Shown here: positions 11,921 through 25,700 of the stretch, piece after piece | How positions within the stretch are numbered: position 1 is the first letter of the stretch | Layout of the letters: each line of letters starts with the position of its first letter | From: Primulina eburnea | Taxonomy: Eukaryota; Streptophyta; Magnoliopsida; Lamiales; Gesneriaceae | Reading direction: 5' to 3' | Length of the DNA stretch: 64,000 bases | Assembly: GCF_022965805.1 (NCBI RefSeq) | Contig: NC_133116.1 | Coordinates: 4,340,001 to 4,404,000 of the forward strand | The notes under the pieces: generated by a model | Database searches by the model: none | What the model saw: only the letters and a program-made list of their open reading frames with translations | What the model was told of the DNA's origin: nothing | Program-made: the position numbers and the translations under genes

Positions 11921-12013
11921 CTTTTACAAGTCATCAAATTATGTAAGGAAACACAATTAACTTACATAACTAACTGCTATAAAATACTTTTATTATGCCA
12001 TGGTATACATGTA

Positions 12014-12195
12014 GGACAAAAACTTATGTGAGACGGTCTCACGGGTCGTATTTTGTGAGACGAGTCTCTTATTTGGGTCATCCATGAAAAAATATAACTT
12101 TTTATGCTAAGAGTATTAATTTTTATTGTGAATATCGGTAGGATTGACGCGTCTCATAGATAAATATTAATGAGACCGTCTTACAAGAGACCTAC
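12014..12195 (+). mobile_element. MITE of the GTGAGACGGTCTCAC family, copy 6
   Basis: Left end AAAAACTTATGTGAGACGGT, right end diverged (GAGACCGTCTTACAAGAGAC). It is paired with copy 5 in the same orientation. Confidence 0.72.
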
Positions 12196-12729
12196 TCTAC
12201 ATGTAGATTGTAATATGTGTGTGTGTTAGCTTACAGATTAATTGAAAGCGCATAAAAATGAAGAAACTAATTTTTAGTCAAAAATTTGATAAAAAGTTTT
12301 TAATTTTATTTATTAAATGATACATGTTATAATATTGTAAGTCAATAAACAATAGGAATTACATTGGATAAATATCATTTATGTCAATGCATTTTTTTTA
12401 TTTAATGGGAGATTTATATTACTAAAAATCGACTAAAATATTTATTTTAAAAAAATAAAGATTTTTTTAAAAAAACAATTAAAAGAAGGGGCATTTTTTC
12501 ACTCATTATAGTACTTTTCGATACCATTTGGTTCACTTTATATTTTTATCCAATCTAATATTTTGATGTACTTTATTATTATAATCTATCAATCATTTAT
12601 CTTTCATCAATCAAATTATTGAATTAAAATTATATAATTGCTTGAAATAAATATGTAAAATTATTACAAAATATTTGTGCATAGTTGCTTCATCGATTCT
12701 TACTCGTTTGCAATTAGGCTACATCATCT
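12196..12729. other. AT-rich upstream region of the coatomer gene
   Basis: About 530 bp, very AT-rich, with no coding region. The promoter of the coatomer beta gene should lie towards its right end, but I see no clear TATA box. Confidence 0.4.
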
Positions 12730-15700
12730 ACACAGCTACACTAGCACAGATCTGGTATCACCGTCAGAATCTCTCCCTCCGATTACTTCCCCGAGGTGTT
12801 CGATCCAGTTATTCTCTTCTTTCAGGTAACAGTTATTATTCTCGGGATTACAGTTTTCTGCGTCCGGATCCGAATGTTATCTTTGGTGTGCGAATTTACT
12901 TTGATTCTATCTTTTATGATCATCGGCATTAGCTATCGAAAGTTGAGATAATGATGATAACTCGTAGGAATTTTACGATTTTGTCTTTGAAATTTGCATA
13001 TTTATCCTGGATCTAATCGCGAGCTGCGATTTAACTTGTTTTTTTATTTACTTTTTTCTTTGATGATCGACTGTTGGAAACATTTGTTACGTGGTGCATT
13101 GGGTTCGTGTTTTTTTTTTTGGAATTTTATTTTCATATTTGTTAAATTTAGTGCAAGGATATAGTGATTTGTGAACTTGATTTCTGGTTAAACAGGGCAC
13201 GAAGAAATGGAGAAATCGTGCTCCTTGCTAGTCCACTTTGAGAAGGGGGCATCCGCCCTTGCCAATGAGATAAAGGAAGCTCTGGAAAGTAGTGACGTGC
13301 CTGCGAAAATTGATGCAATGAAAAAAGCTATAATGTTGTTACTTAACGGTGAATCCCTACCTCAGCTGTTTATCACAATTGTTCGATATGTTCTGCCTTC
13401 TGATGACCACACTGTTCAGAAACTCTTACTGTTTTACTTGGAAATTATTGAGAAAACTGATGCGAAGGGCCAAGTTTTACCGGAGATGATATTGATTTGT
13501 CAGAATTTGAGGAATAATCTTCAGCACCCAAATGAGTACATCCGTGGTGTGACGCTGAGGTTCCTTTGTAGGTTGAGTGAGGTTGAGATTTTTGAGCCTT
13601 TGATTCCTTCCATTCTTTCCAATTTGGAGCATCGTCACCCTTATGTCAGGCGAAATGCAATCCTCGCAATCATGTCAATTTACAAACTTCCTCAGTGTGA
13701 GCATCTTCTGGTCGATGCACCTGAGATGATAGAGAAGGTTCTATCATCAGATCAAGATCCTTCAGCTAAGCGGAATGCATTCTTAATGCTTTTCAATTGT
13801 GCACAGGATCAAGCAATTAAATATCTTTTGACAAATGCTGATAGAGTGTCCGAGTGGGGGGAGCTACTACAGATGGTTGTCTTGGAGTTAATTCGGAAAG
13901 TTTGCAGAACAAATAAAGCAGAGAAAGGGAAGTATATAAAAATCATTATATCGCTATTGAATGCGCCTTCAGCTGCAGTTATGTATGAATGTGCTGGCAC
14001 TCTTGTATCTTTATCATCGGCCCCATCGGCCATTAGGGCCGCAGCTAATACATACTGTCAGCTTCTTATGTCTCAGAGTGACAACAATGTAAAGCTGATT
14101 GTGCTCGATCGACTGAACGAGTTGAAGTCGTCCCACAGGGACATTATGGTTGATATGATAATGGATATCCTCAGGGTATTATCGAGTCCAAACCTTGATA
14201 TTCAAAGAAAGACACTTGACATTGTTCTCGAGTTGATCACACCCAGAAATGTGAATGAGGTAGTCCTTACTTTGAAAAAGGAAGTCATGAAGACTCAGGG
14301 AGGGGAACTTGAAAAGGGCGTTGAGTACCGTCAAATGCTCATTCAAGCTATACATTCTTGTGCGATAAAGTTCCCTGAAGTGGCCAGCACAGTTGTTCAC
14401 CTGTTGATGGATTTCTTGGGAGATAGCAATGTTGCCTCTGCCATGGACGTTATTGTATTTGTGAGGGAAATAATTGAGACCAATTTAAAGTTAAGGGTAT
14501 CAATTGTGACGAGATTGCTCGACACCTTCTACCAGATACGAGCTGCAAGTGTCTTCTGTTGTGCCCTTTGGATTATTGGAGAATATTGTCTGTCTCTATC
14601 TGAAGTCGAGAGTGGCATTACAACAATAAAGCAATGCCTTGGAGATCTACCTTTTTTCTCGGTTTCCGAAGAAAGTGAAGCTGCAGATGGCTCTACCAAG
14701 AAGTCTCCACAGACGAACTCGATTATTGCCTCATCTAAAAGGCCAGCTATTCTAGCTGATGGAACTTATGCCACTCAAAGTGCCGCCTCTGAAACTGTGT
14801 TCTCTCCACCCACTGTGGTGCAGGGGTCGCTATCTGCTGTAAACCTTAGAGCCCTTCTTCTAACAGGTGACTTTTTCCTTGGGGCAGTTGTTTGTTGCAC
14901 ATTAACAAAGCTCATTTTGAGGTTGGAAGAGGTTCAATCGTCAAAAACCGAAGTGAATAAAACATCAAGTACTGCCTTATTAATAATTGTCTCAATGCTT
15001 CAGCTTGGGCAATCTTCAGTTCTTCCTCACCCAATGGATAATGATTCATATGACAGAATCTGTGTTTGTATAAAATTGCTCTGTAATACCGATGACGAGA
15101 TGAGGGAGATTTGGTTGAAATCATGCCGTGAGAGCTTTGTAAATATGCTCTCCGACAAACAACTGCATGAGACTGAGGAAATCAAAGCAAAGGCTCAAAT
15201 GTCTATTTCACAACCAGATGATCTTATTGACTTCTACTACTTGAAAAGCCGTAAGGTAACATATAAATATCGATGTAACTTTTTTTATATTCTTGCTTTG
15301 AACACCGGGTACTGTATTTCCTTGTGTTTGTTAATATTGTGTTTTGTCGTTTGATTTCTTTGAGGATGGGTTTTTTTTATTAGTTTTGTTTGTAAAATTC
15401 TTTCAGAACTGAGCAATTGTCTATTCCCACGTAAAGCTCTTAAATTTTTTGAAAAAGTTACAAAGTATTGTATTTTAGTATTATCATCATCCATGAGGAA
15501 CGACAATGAATCCTGTGAGCTTTGGAATTAGAATGTTCATTTAGAAATCCTTTTATGGAGTATTTATTCTTCGATGGAATGTCATTGTATAGCAATAAAG
15601 GCGCTGTCTCTTCTCTTGGCTGGTGTCTTATCCAGTACATGCTTTTAATATGTATTCCAGGGCATGAGCCTATTGGAGCTGGAAGATGAGGTCCAAGATG

Positions 15701-17688
15701 ACCTGAAACGTGCTACTGGTGAATTCACGAAGGATGGAAATGATTCGAACAAGCTGAATCGCATTCTTCAACTTACTGGATTTAGTGACCCTGTATATGC
15801 TGAAGCATATGTGACTGTTCATCAATATGATATCGTCATGGATGTTACAATTATCAATAGAACTAAGGAAACCCTCCAGAACCTATGTTTGGAGCTAGCA
15901 ACAATGGGTGATCTTAAACTGGTTGAACGTCCTCAGAATTACACACTTGCTCCTGAATCTAGCAAACAAATAAAAGCTAACATCAAGGTTTCTTCTACTG
16001 AGACTGGTGTAATTTTTGGGAACATAGTTTATGAGACTTCAAATGTGCTTGAGCGAAATGTAATTGTCCTAAATGACATCCACATTGACATCATGGACTA
16101 CATTTCTCCAGCAGTTTGCAGTGAAGCTGCTTTTCGAACCATGTGGGCAGAATTTGAGTGGGAAAACAAGGTAGAATGCAATCAGCTTTATCTTTATTAA
16201 TTTATCCAGCTCCTTAATTTCCATACGAATGGAATATGGGTTATTTTAAATTTTCAGGTAAGTTTAAGCAAACCTATGATGATCTCAGGGACATAGAAAT
16301 TTCAGTTGTCAAAGTTATTTTATCATTCTAGTTGTGTGAATCTTTGTTGCTTGCACTATATAAGAAACCTTTTTAACATGTTAAAAAAGCTCTCATGGAT
16401 GATTGGAGAATTGCGCAGGCAGTGTCTTGTAATTTTAGTTGTAAAAAATGGCATGTAATGCTCGCTAGAAATTGCAAGGCAAGGTAATCTGAAAAACAAT
16501 TATCTGAAGAAACAGGTCTCTGGGCCAAGTAGTATGTTTTGTCATATTGGTAGTTCGTAGCAAGCTAGGCAGTTACTTTTCATATTCTTTATATTACACA
16601 TGTTGATTCCTTGAATTTGTAGAAATTTTTACGTGATTAATTTGTCTCACTTTGTGTTTGCACAAGCAATCTTTTTTCAAGGTTAATAGAAGTATGTGAT
16701 TCTCTTTTTAATTCTTTATATTATATATGTTTTTTAATCATAATTCTTTATATTAAATATGTTGATTCCTTGAATTTATAGAAATTTTTACACTATTAAT
16801 TTGTCTCACTTGGTGTCTGCACAAACAATCTTTTAACCTTTTCAAGGTAACATTGGGTATGAAACATTTAGTTAAGGACAATGAGACCCGTTCATGCCAT
16901 GATCCGTAGTGTGTATTCACATATAATTTTACTGGCGTAATTCAGATTCTGGTTCTGTGCCATTTTTTAGTTGATCCTGTTTGGCTAAACTCAGATGATT
17001 ATTCTCCTGCACTTACACGTCCTCTTTAATTAAATTTTACACCAGTTATCTGCTTGCTATTACTTGGTTAACTTTTATCCCTGTATGTAACACACCTCAT
17101 CGCAGGTTGCTGTCAACACTTCAATTCAAGATGAGAAAGAATTCCTAGACCATATCATCAACTCTACCAACATGAAATGTCTGACAGCTCCGTAAGTCAC
17201 TTGTGTTTTTCATTTTTGACTTATTCTCCATTTTGTGTGGGTTTTTAGGGGCAGGGGGGATATTTTGTGTGTGGAGAATGATAGGTTGTGATTTCTCCAT
17301 ATGCTTTTTTATTCCTGACTTAAAAGGATTCTTTTCCTTTCTTTTTGAAGTGAAACGAGAGAATCATAACACTGACTCGCATTTTCACAATTAAAATTCC
17401 TAATGTGTACCTCTCTCTTTAAATGATTCTTTGTTGGATCTATGTGGCTTTGACAAGTAATCTGGTAAGATTTTATTTTCTAGGTCTGCTTTGGAAGGTG
17501 GATGTGGATTCCTGGCTGCAAACTTGTATGCAAAGAGTGTCTTTGGAGAGGATGCTCTGGTGAATGTGAGCATTGAAAAGCAAGGAGATGGTAAGCTGAG
17601 CGGATATATTAGAATAAGAAGCAAAACCCAAGGAATAGCTCTAAGCTTGGGTGACAAGATCACTCTCAAGCAAAAAGGAAGCAGCTGA
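12730..17688 (+). CDS. Coatomer subunit beta (beta-COP)
   Basis: Subunit of the COPI vesicle coat that drives Golgi-to-ER and intra-Golgi transport. Coding exons: 13207-15255, 15661-16170, 17106-17191 and 17484-17688, all GT-AG and in phase, giving 949 aa, the normal length for plant beta-COP. A pyrimidine-rich 5' UTR exon (about 12730-12825) is joined by an intron to a site 11 bp before the ATG. The protein opens [15 protein letters not shown]. Residues about 20-550 form the helical adaptin-N/HEAT trunk ([20 protein letters not shown] and [20 protein letters not shown] are signature stretches). The beta-COP C-terminal and appendage domains follow ([50 protein letters not shown]). It ends [10 protein letters not shown] see no defect. 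Intron 3 (16171-17105) contains a diverged internal duplication. Confidence 0.97.
16584..16850. repeat. Diverged direct duplication in beta-COP intron 3
   Basis: About 95 bp at 16584-16680 reappears at 16743-16840 (shared stretches TGTTGATTCCTTGAATTT and TTAATTTGTCTCACTT). It is purely intronic. Confidence 0.75.
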
Positions 17689-19006
17689 GGTAAATGAATA
17701 TAAAGCTGTCATTTCAACAAGCAGATATTTATCGCCTGTTCGTATTCTGATCGAGCTAGTTGTTTGAAAATGCTAGCTCTAGTTTTGGCCATCGTAGTGA
17801 AAGTTGAAAAAAAAAGGGTTGTGCATAGCATCATCAGTCATAGTGAACTTTCCTCGCGACTGTAAAAATTATTCACATATAAATTTTGTTACGCCTGAGA
17901 TGATTTGCTTTGTTAACTAGTTTTTGTTCGCTTGTATTTAGCTGACAAATGGCCTGGTTAAAGCTTCATTTTCTCCTAGATCGAGCTTCTAGAGCTAGTT
18001 GAGCAATTTGAATTCGAATAGTGCTTACTTTTTATGCTAGTTAATGATATCGTATGTTGTTTCATAAATGGCATAGTTTGACAAATTTTTTTTTCAAAAC
18101 TTGGAACAACATTTTAAGCCATTTTGAACTTGTGGAAAAATTCTGATCTTTCCAAGTCCAAGCAACTTAATACAACTACGGGTGAATTCCACAAATGGTT
18201 ACCCAACTGAGTTCATGTAAGCGCTCTTCTGGCTCAACAGGCTCTTGAACACTCGTTTTCTGTCATAGTGAATCCTTGAGATTCTATCCTCGCTTTTGCC
18301 CGTTATATTTCTTGACCCATGAAGATCGTAGCCAAGCTAAGCCTAACACTGCTATGGAATTTCTTGTTGATCTTGTCCCTTCGTTTCCGTATGTTTTGCA
18401 GGTCTCTGTTCTCCAGTGAAATATCTTGTCATCTGGGAGCAATGATAAAGGATATTCCCTTGGATGCGTCATTGTTTCCAAAATATGTTTTTAGTTTGAT
18501 TTCTTGGAAGTTAGACAATAGAAATGTTATTTAATTTTGAAGATCAAATTTTGGATTAAATTTTGTATGGCAACTTTAGAACATTGTTTCTGTTCATTCT
18601 CTTTTGGAGCGACTGCATTCAAGTATCTTAAAACATCATATTATTTGTTAATTTGAATTAATGAGTGAATGTTGAGCTTGTCTCCAACTCTTTCCCAACC
18701 AAATCCAATCTACTACTATGTTGCCCATTTCATTTCAAATTTTCTGTACATGGCAAATATTATACTATTAACATTTGAGTTTAGATTATTAACTTATTTC
18801 ATTGATTGGAGTCCATTAACGATGATTGTAGTTTTGTAATATTCAAATTATTAATAGATCAACCTTGATAATTTTAAAAATATACATATAATACGTATAT
18901 CCTTCTCCGACTATTTTTTAAAATCAATCCAAGTAATCTAATTTTGATATTAATATGGGGCAGTGTTACTTGTAATTGTGTGATTATATATATATATATA
19001 TATATA
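17689..19006. other. Intergenic DNA between beta-COP and the coiled-coil gene
   Basis: Contains the beta-COP 3' UTR just after 17688. No further gene is supported. Confidence 0.45.
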
Positions 19007-19171
19007 GTTTTGATATCCTGCACACCTACCGTGCACACCTCTGTGAGTACCGATGAGGTGTCACTCACCTATTGGATGTGATGAAATATAGAAAAATTGT
19101 GCATCCAATGGGTGAGTGACGCCTCATCGGTGCTCACAGAGGTATGCATGGTGGGTGTGGAAATAACAAAA

Positions 19172-19172
<1 letters not shown>
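19007..19172. mobile_element. Foldback MITE inside a (TA)n tract
   Basis: The ends GTTTTGATATCCTGCACACC and (reverse complement of the right end) GTTTTGTTATTTCCACACCC open two arms of about 74 bp. They pair well (for example CACCTCTGTGAGTACCGATG against CTCTGTGAGCACCGATG) around a short loop. (TA)n runs flank it on both sides, consistent with a TA target as used by Tc1/mariner-type elements. Confidence 0.7.

Positions 19173-19176
<4 letters not shown>

Positions 19177-19206
<30 letters not shown>
19177..19206. repeat. (TA)n microsatellite
   Basis: About 30 bp of TA to the right of the foldback element. A similar run lies to its left at 18985-19006. Confidence 0.9.
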
Positions 19207-19210
<4 letters not shown>

Positions 19211-19746
19211 AATCGAATTAAAAATTATTTTAAAATTTAGTAATCAATTTAATTTTTTCTATGAAATATGAAATTTGTGATATAATTAAAAAATCAAAGT
19301 GACAAATAATGCAATTATTTACAAATTTAAAATATCAGGATATGGAGTAATAATCCTCAATTAACACACACATGGGCCGGTAATCTGCCTCAATCAGGCC
19401 CAAACTAGTATGGCACAGTTTCCTTTTCTCCTGCTTGTTCGGTGAGTTGATCGCTGTGGTATTCTCAAGTCTAGCATTGCTTCACATCCAAGAGTTTTTG
19501 GCAATTCGATCCACCGACCCAACTGACAATTCGTTTTTGTATGGATTTATTTTTATGTATAATTACGATTTAGTTGTTTATAAAACTGAAATTGACACCA
19601 AATTCTGTGTAATTTGTTACAGTAGTTAGGAATTTATATCTTGATTTTTTCTATTTTCTGGGGAATTTTAAAGTGGAGATCGATTTTAGTTTAATGGCGA
19701 TGGGGGAGCTGTTGAGACTGTGAAACAGTGGATTGAATCGGATTGG

Positions 19747-22700
19747 ATGGACAAGAATAAGAGCCGTACCGATCTGCTTGCCGCTGGCCGTAAAAGGGTA
19801 CTATTTTCGTCGTTATAGTTGTCAAAGAGATGGTTTTTTCCCCTTTTCTTTTCTTTTTTCGTTCTATTTGGTTTAAAGGCACATGCAAGTTTTTCAACTA
19901 AACTTGTGCTGAGGCTTGGATGAAGAAATGTATGGCATTTGGTATGTTGTTGCGCTTCAATAAATTCTTTTATTATTTTAATTGACTTTGTTTTTAAAGA
20001 TTCTGTGGTCTGCATATGCTGGAATTGTTGGTTTTGTTTTCTTGGTGGAAAATTCAGAGGAAATGGACGCTTCTTGTTCGTGGTTTTGTTCTTGAAACAA
20101 ATCAGTTTTGTTTCTTCATACTGTAGTTAGGAAACTAAAGATGCAAACTAACTCACGTGCATCCGACATTTTCCCTCTGCAAATACACGGTGGAGCGAGA
20201 TTCTAAGGTTGGAGAGCAAAATCATTCATGTAATTTGTTGGTTTTTTGAGTCGTGCTTGCCGAAATTATTATCTTGTGCATTTTAAATTGGAAATTTTGT
20301 GAGGCTGGTAGTTAAAATATCTACAGCAGCTTTGCATGAAGTTTTAAAGTCAATGTTCATGTAGCCAGTTGATAGACGGTCCATTAGAAGCTGTTCTTCT
20401 AGTGGAATCTTTGTTAAAGATTTATAGGTATGCACAAGTTAAAATTAGAATTGAATGTTGCATAGTTGAAAGAGCTGGACCTGCATATTGTAGACTTTAT
20501 GCTTTTAATGGCAACTGTTGGGGCATTTCATGTGTAGAAACGTAAGTCCACTATCTTAAACTGTGAAGTCTCTAATTTAGTAATTTACTTGTCAGGGCAG
20601 GCTATGTCACTGATGATGGATATTTTCTGAGTCAAATGTTTATTATCTTTAGAAAAAGTTGTCTGTCATATGCACTTCGATTTGATGTGCAAAATTTTTT
20701 TGTCAGCTTGAGAAGTTCAGGCAGGGGAAGGATAATAAAGGGAGCAATAGTAAGTCTACAGGTAAAGCTACTAAAGCTGGTAAATCTGCACATGATGTAA
20801 GTGTCGACGCTGCCTCTGAAGCTGCGGTAACTCCTCGAAATGTCACAGATGGAGAAAAATCATATCACGGTACCCAAGGCACTAGCGCTTTGTCAGACTC
20901 AGATATAGATGCTAGAGGGAATTTAGTGGCGAATGATACCATTACTTCCACTGATGAACTTTCAGGAGAGGCTGTTATTCTTGACAAAGCTTCCCCCACA
21001 AAGGCTGCTGAGATTCAATCTGAAGATTCTGTAAATAATACCGGGTTGAATCAAATTGCTGGCGATGCATGTGATATTGATTCTGAGATACTACAGACTG
21101 GCAGATCTTCTTCTTTGGTTCCTGAGGATGCAAAATATTTTGTGTTACATTGTCCAAACGTAGTTGCTCCAATAGAAAACTCTCCAGATTCCGGAATACT
21201 CATGCCCACCGATTTTACTTCTCAACTAGGGAGACCTCATTCAGAAGAGCAGGTAACAGTTGTAGGTTTGTTCCTTCACTATCGATACTGGCTTCCTTTG
21301 CAATTGTCATTGATTTGTTTGTTAAGTTACTTATAATTTTTGTGGGTATGCGTAATGCAGGAAGTTAGCTGTTCCAGCGAAAATCAAATTGATGGAGGCA
21401 TGGCAGCGCAGATTGAAGGAGATAGTGGTATTTCTCCAAATGAGTTTGCTGAGAATGCAGAGAAGGCAATACGGCTCATTGAGCCTGACAGTGCTTCATT
21501 AACTCTTGTTACTAACAATGATGCAGAAGAATCTCAGCAGGGTGATGACCATTCAGTTGACGCTCATCAGTTAACTGAGTCAGTGATAGTGTCAACTGTG
21601 AGGTCTGAGGTGAGTGGTCTCATGGGGGAGGATGTATCATCTGGTTTGTCAGATATGAAGGAAAAAGAAATGTTTGATGTATCGGGTGTTTATGGTGGTG
21701 ACCAAGGCACTCAGGTGAACCCTGAGGTTATTGAAGAAAGATGTCTTGATTCCAAAAATTATGGTACTGCCATATCAAGAGGATGCACAGTAGTGAATTT
21801 ATCATCTGGACTAGATGGTGGTTTGATCAAACTTTCCCAGCTTGCAGAAATATTGCAGATCCTTGATGAAGATGATTTCAAGTTCTTGTTCATGTCAGTG
21901 TCTCCTGAGAAATTCAGAGATGCCAGCAATACTGCAGTTCATGACACTGTTGAGAGGCTCAAAGAAGAATTATATGTGGCAAGTTTTGTCAGAGATGCAT
22001 TTCATTTACAGCTTTCTGAGCACCAGAAATCAATTGATCAAGACTTTGTGTCTAATGCTTTGCTCACTGAAATCCAAGGAAAGAATGAAATCCTGGAGGA
22101 AGGAATTGGGCAATGTAGGGAAGAACTGCTGCATGTTTTTTCTGAAAGGGAAGAACTGCAGAAGAATCTTTATGTTTCAAATGCTGAGGTTGAGGCTGTT
22201 TCGGCGAAAGCTAATGAGCTGCAAGGTAAACTTGAAATGACACAAAAGGACATGTCCAGCCTGTCTTCGGAGCTGGTTGATTGCAGGAATTTAATCGCAT
22301 CCTTGCAGGCTGAAACTGAAAGATATAACGGTGAGCTCGAAATGATGAACAAGGGGACAAAGAAACTATTGGAAGATAAAGAAAATATATTGCTTGAGAA
22401 AAATAATATGATTGGACAATTAGTTGAGTGCAAAGCTTCTTTAGAGTCGATGCAATTGCAAAATGACAAATTAGCAGAAAATGAGGTTTCGCTGAGAGAT
22501 GACATGAGGCAGCTTTACGAGGAAAAAGATTATTTAGTGTCTGAAAAAAATACACTGCTTGCTGACCTGATAGAGCACAAGAGAACATTGGAATCTCTTG
22601 AAGCTGAAAACAGACGTTTACATGAGACCTTCATCTCATTATCAGAAGAGAGAATGAAGTTAGAAGAGGAAAGAGAGTTGGCGGTCCTCCAGAATGTGAA

Positions 22701-25700
22701 TTTGTCGAAAGAATTGACTGAATGCAATGATTTGATGGTGACTCTTCAAGCGGAGATCTCCAATTTACATTGGAATCTCACATCCATTACAGAGGACAAG
22801 AACAAGTATGAGGAAGAGAGAGAAAGGGTCTTGAGTCAGTATGAAAAACAATGGCATGAGCTTATGGAGATCAAAGTTTTAGAAGCTGGTCTTAAATCAG
22901 AATGCAGTAAGGCTGTGGATGACCTGAAAAAGGCAAGAATTCAAATTAATAATCTCAGTGAAGAAATTGAAACTCTTAAAACTAATATGGAGTTTCACAA
23001 GTCCAATACAAGAGATTTTGAACGAGCAAGAGGATTTGAAGAAGTTGCAAATGACAGCATCAGAAGTGAAGTTCTGCCAATGAAGAAGTCCAGGTCTGTG
23101 TGGCATCTTGACAAATCATCTATGGAGCATATGAAGTTGAATTTTTATGATGACTCATATGGCTTCACGGCACTGAAAAAGAGCTTGGAGGATGCTGCAG
23201 CTGTTTTGCAAAATCTTGAGAAGGCAATTGAAGGCATGCACTTGCACGCGGCATCCTTGAGTAGGTCTAATGATAAAGTTGTTGCGCCTGGAGTTTCAAA
23301 GCTTATCCAAGCTTTTGAGTCAAAGAATCCGATTGACGACCATCCAGTGGAACCTGCTTCATCTGCAGATCAAGAGACTGAAGATCCATACAAGATGGCC
23401 AAAAATGTAGTACAAACTCTGGGAGCATTAATTAAGGAATTAGTTCTGGATGCCAAGAATGCCACTGAAGTCTTTGTTGGAGTAAGGAAGAGTAAACTAC
23501 ATGCTGTCACAAATTTCATGAGCAACTATGATTATCTGAGAAAGCACACTGATCTGGTGGAAGAATCAATAATAGAACATAAGGTTGTATTTGAAGTTAT
23601 GAGAGAGCATATGTGTCATGCTTTTGCAAAAGAGAGTGATCTTCTCATTCAATGTGATGCCTTGCAGAAGCAAGAACTGATTTTGAAATTGGAGAATAGT
23701 CGGCTTCGGGAAAAGCTAAATGACTTCCAAACCAAAACCAGTGACTTACAAAACAAGTTGGACGAGATGTACAGAGATTCAGATGATATCACTGCTTCTA
23801 TTTCCCATGAAATTAAAATTTTCCAGACAGAATTGGTCGACAGGGAAACAGTTCTTGAAGAAGAGTGGAAATCTGTTATGGCTCAAGTTCTTCTGGCAGC
23901 TGGTGAGCTTGATTCTACCATCAAGACTTTCGACTCTGCTTCAGTAGCAGCCTCCAATAGTGAATCTAGTGTTGTTAGTCGCATTTCAACTTCTGCTTTT
24001 GGTGCCATCAAAGTGATCAAAGATTTGAATGGACAACTTGAAGCTGCTGAAAGAGACCGTCAAGTGGCATCAAATGCCTATGATGATCTTCTTGAGAAAT
24101 GGAGTAATTTGCAAGGGAAATACGAGATGGCTATAATTACCTTGCACAGACTTTATAGTGATCTCAGTGAACTTGTTAGCAGTGAAACAGAGAAAAATAT
24201 GAAAGATGATAAAAGTCTAGATATCTTACATCCAGAAGTGTTCAGTGTCCTCTTGGACCAATTTAAAAGGTTTCTTGGTGAGAGATTGCAACTTGAGTCT
24301 GCTAACAAACAACTTAACTCAGAGTTGATGACTGGTGCTAGAGTAATTGACGCACTTGAGAAAAAATGCGATAAATTGAATACCTTAATAGATTTGGTTG
24401 AAGATATTGAACAATCTGTGGTGCCCGAGGGGACAAAAAATTATGCTGATGAACCTACCGCACGCATAGAGACTATGATATGCTTACTTGTTCAAAAATA
24501 CAAAGAAGCTGAGCAGAGTTTTAGCTTTTCCTCGTCTCTACAGGGACAAGTGGACGGCTTAAACTTTACTCTGGTGCAGTATGAAAATGAAAATCTTGTT
24601 TTCAAGCTGAGTTTGAGGAGTGCTGAGGATCATATAGTTGCTCTTAATTCTAAAGTACAAGAGATGGTTGCTGAGCTTGAACAGTCGGAGCATCGGGTGT
24701 CATCCCTAAGAGAGAAGCTTGGTATAGCTGTTACAAAGGGGAAAGGTCTAATTTTGCAACGAGACAGTCTGAAGCAATCCTTATCTGAGACGTCCAAAGA
24801 ACTAGATAAATGCTCGCAGGAGTTGCTGACTAAAGATACCGTTCTTCATGACCTCGAAACAAAATTAAAGCTCTATTCTGAGGCTGGTGAGCGGATGGAA
24901 GCTCTGGAATCTGAACTCTCATACATCCGTAACTCTTCTACTGCTTTAAGAGAATCATTTCTTCTTAAAGATTCTGTCCTTCAGAGAATTGAGGAGATTC
25001 TAGAAGATCTTGAACTACCGGAGCACTTTCATGCAAGAGATATCATTGAGAAGATAGATTGGTTAGCTAAGTCAGTTACTGGGAATGCTGCTCATCTTGG
25101 CGAATGGGATCAGAGAAGCTCAGTGGGAGGAGGTTCATATTCCGATACTGGATTTGTTGGCGCAGATGGGTTGAAGGATGAGATGCAGCTAAATTTAAAT
25201 TATGGTGATGACTTAAGAAGAAGATACGAAGAATTGCAAAGCAAGTTTTATGATTTGGCTGAGCAAAATGAGATGCTTGAACAATCATTAATGCTGAGAA
25301 ACAACCTCGTGCTGCGATGGGAAGAAGTTTTCGACCGGATAGATATGCCTTCTCAAATGCGGTCCATGGAACTAGAGGATAAGATTCAGTGGTTTGAAAG
25401 GGTATTAGCGGAGGCTCAGAGTCGGTGTAATTCACTCCAAGAGAAGATTGATCATTTGGAGAGTCACTGTGGATCCTTGACAGCTGATATGCAAGATTCA
25501 CATGGAAGAATATCCGAACTTAATGCAGCGTTCCAGCAAACTTGCAGAGAGAGAGAAATTTTATCAAGAGACTTGGAGTTATTGTGTCAAGAAAATACTG
25601 AAACTTCAAAGAAGACATTTGATCTTGAGATGAAAAACGGAAATCTTCAAAATGAAATTAGTATGTTGCAAGGTCAGAAGCTACATATAGAAAAAGAAAT

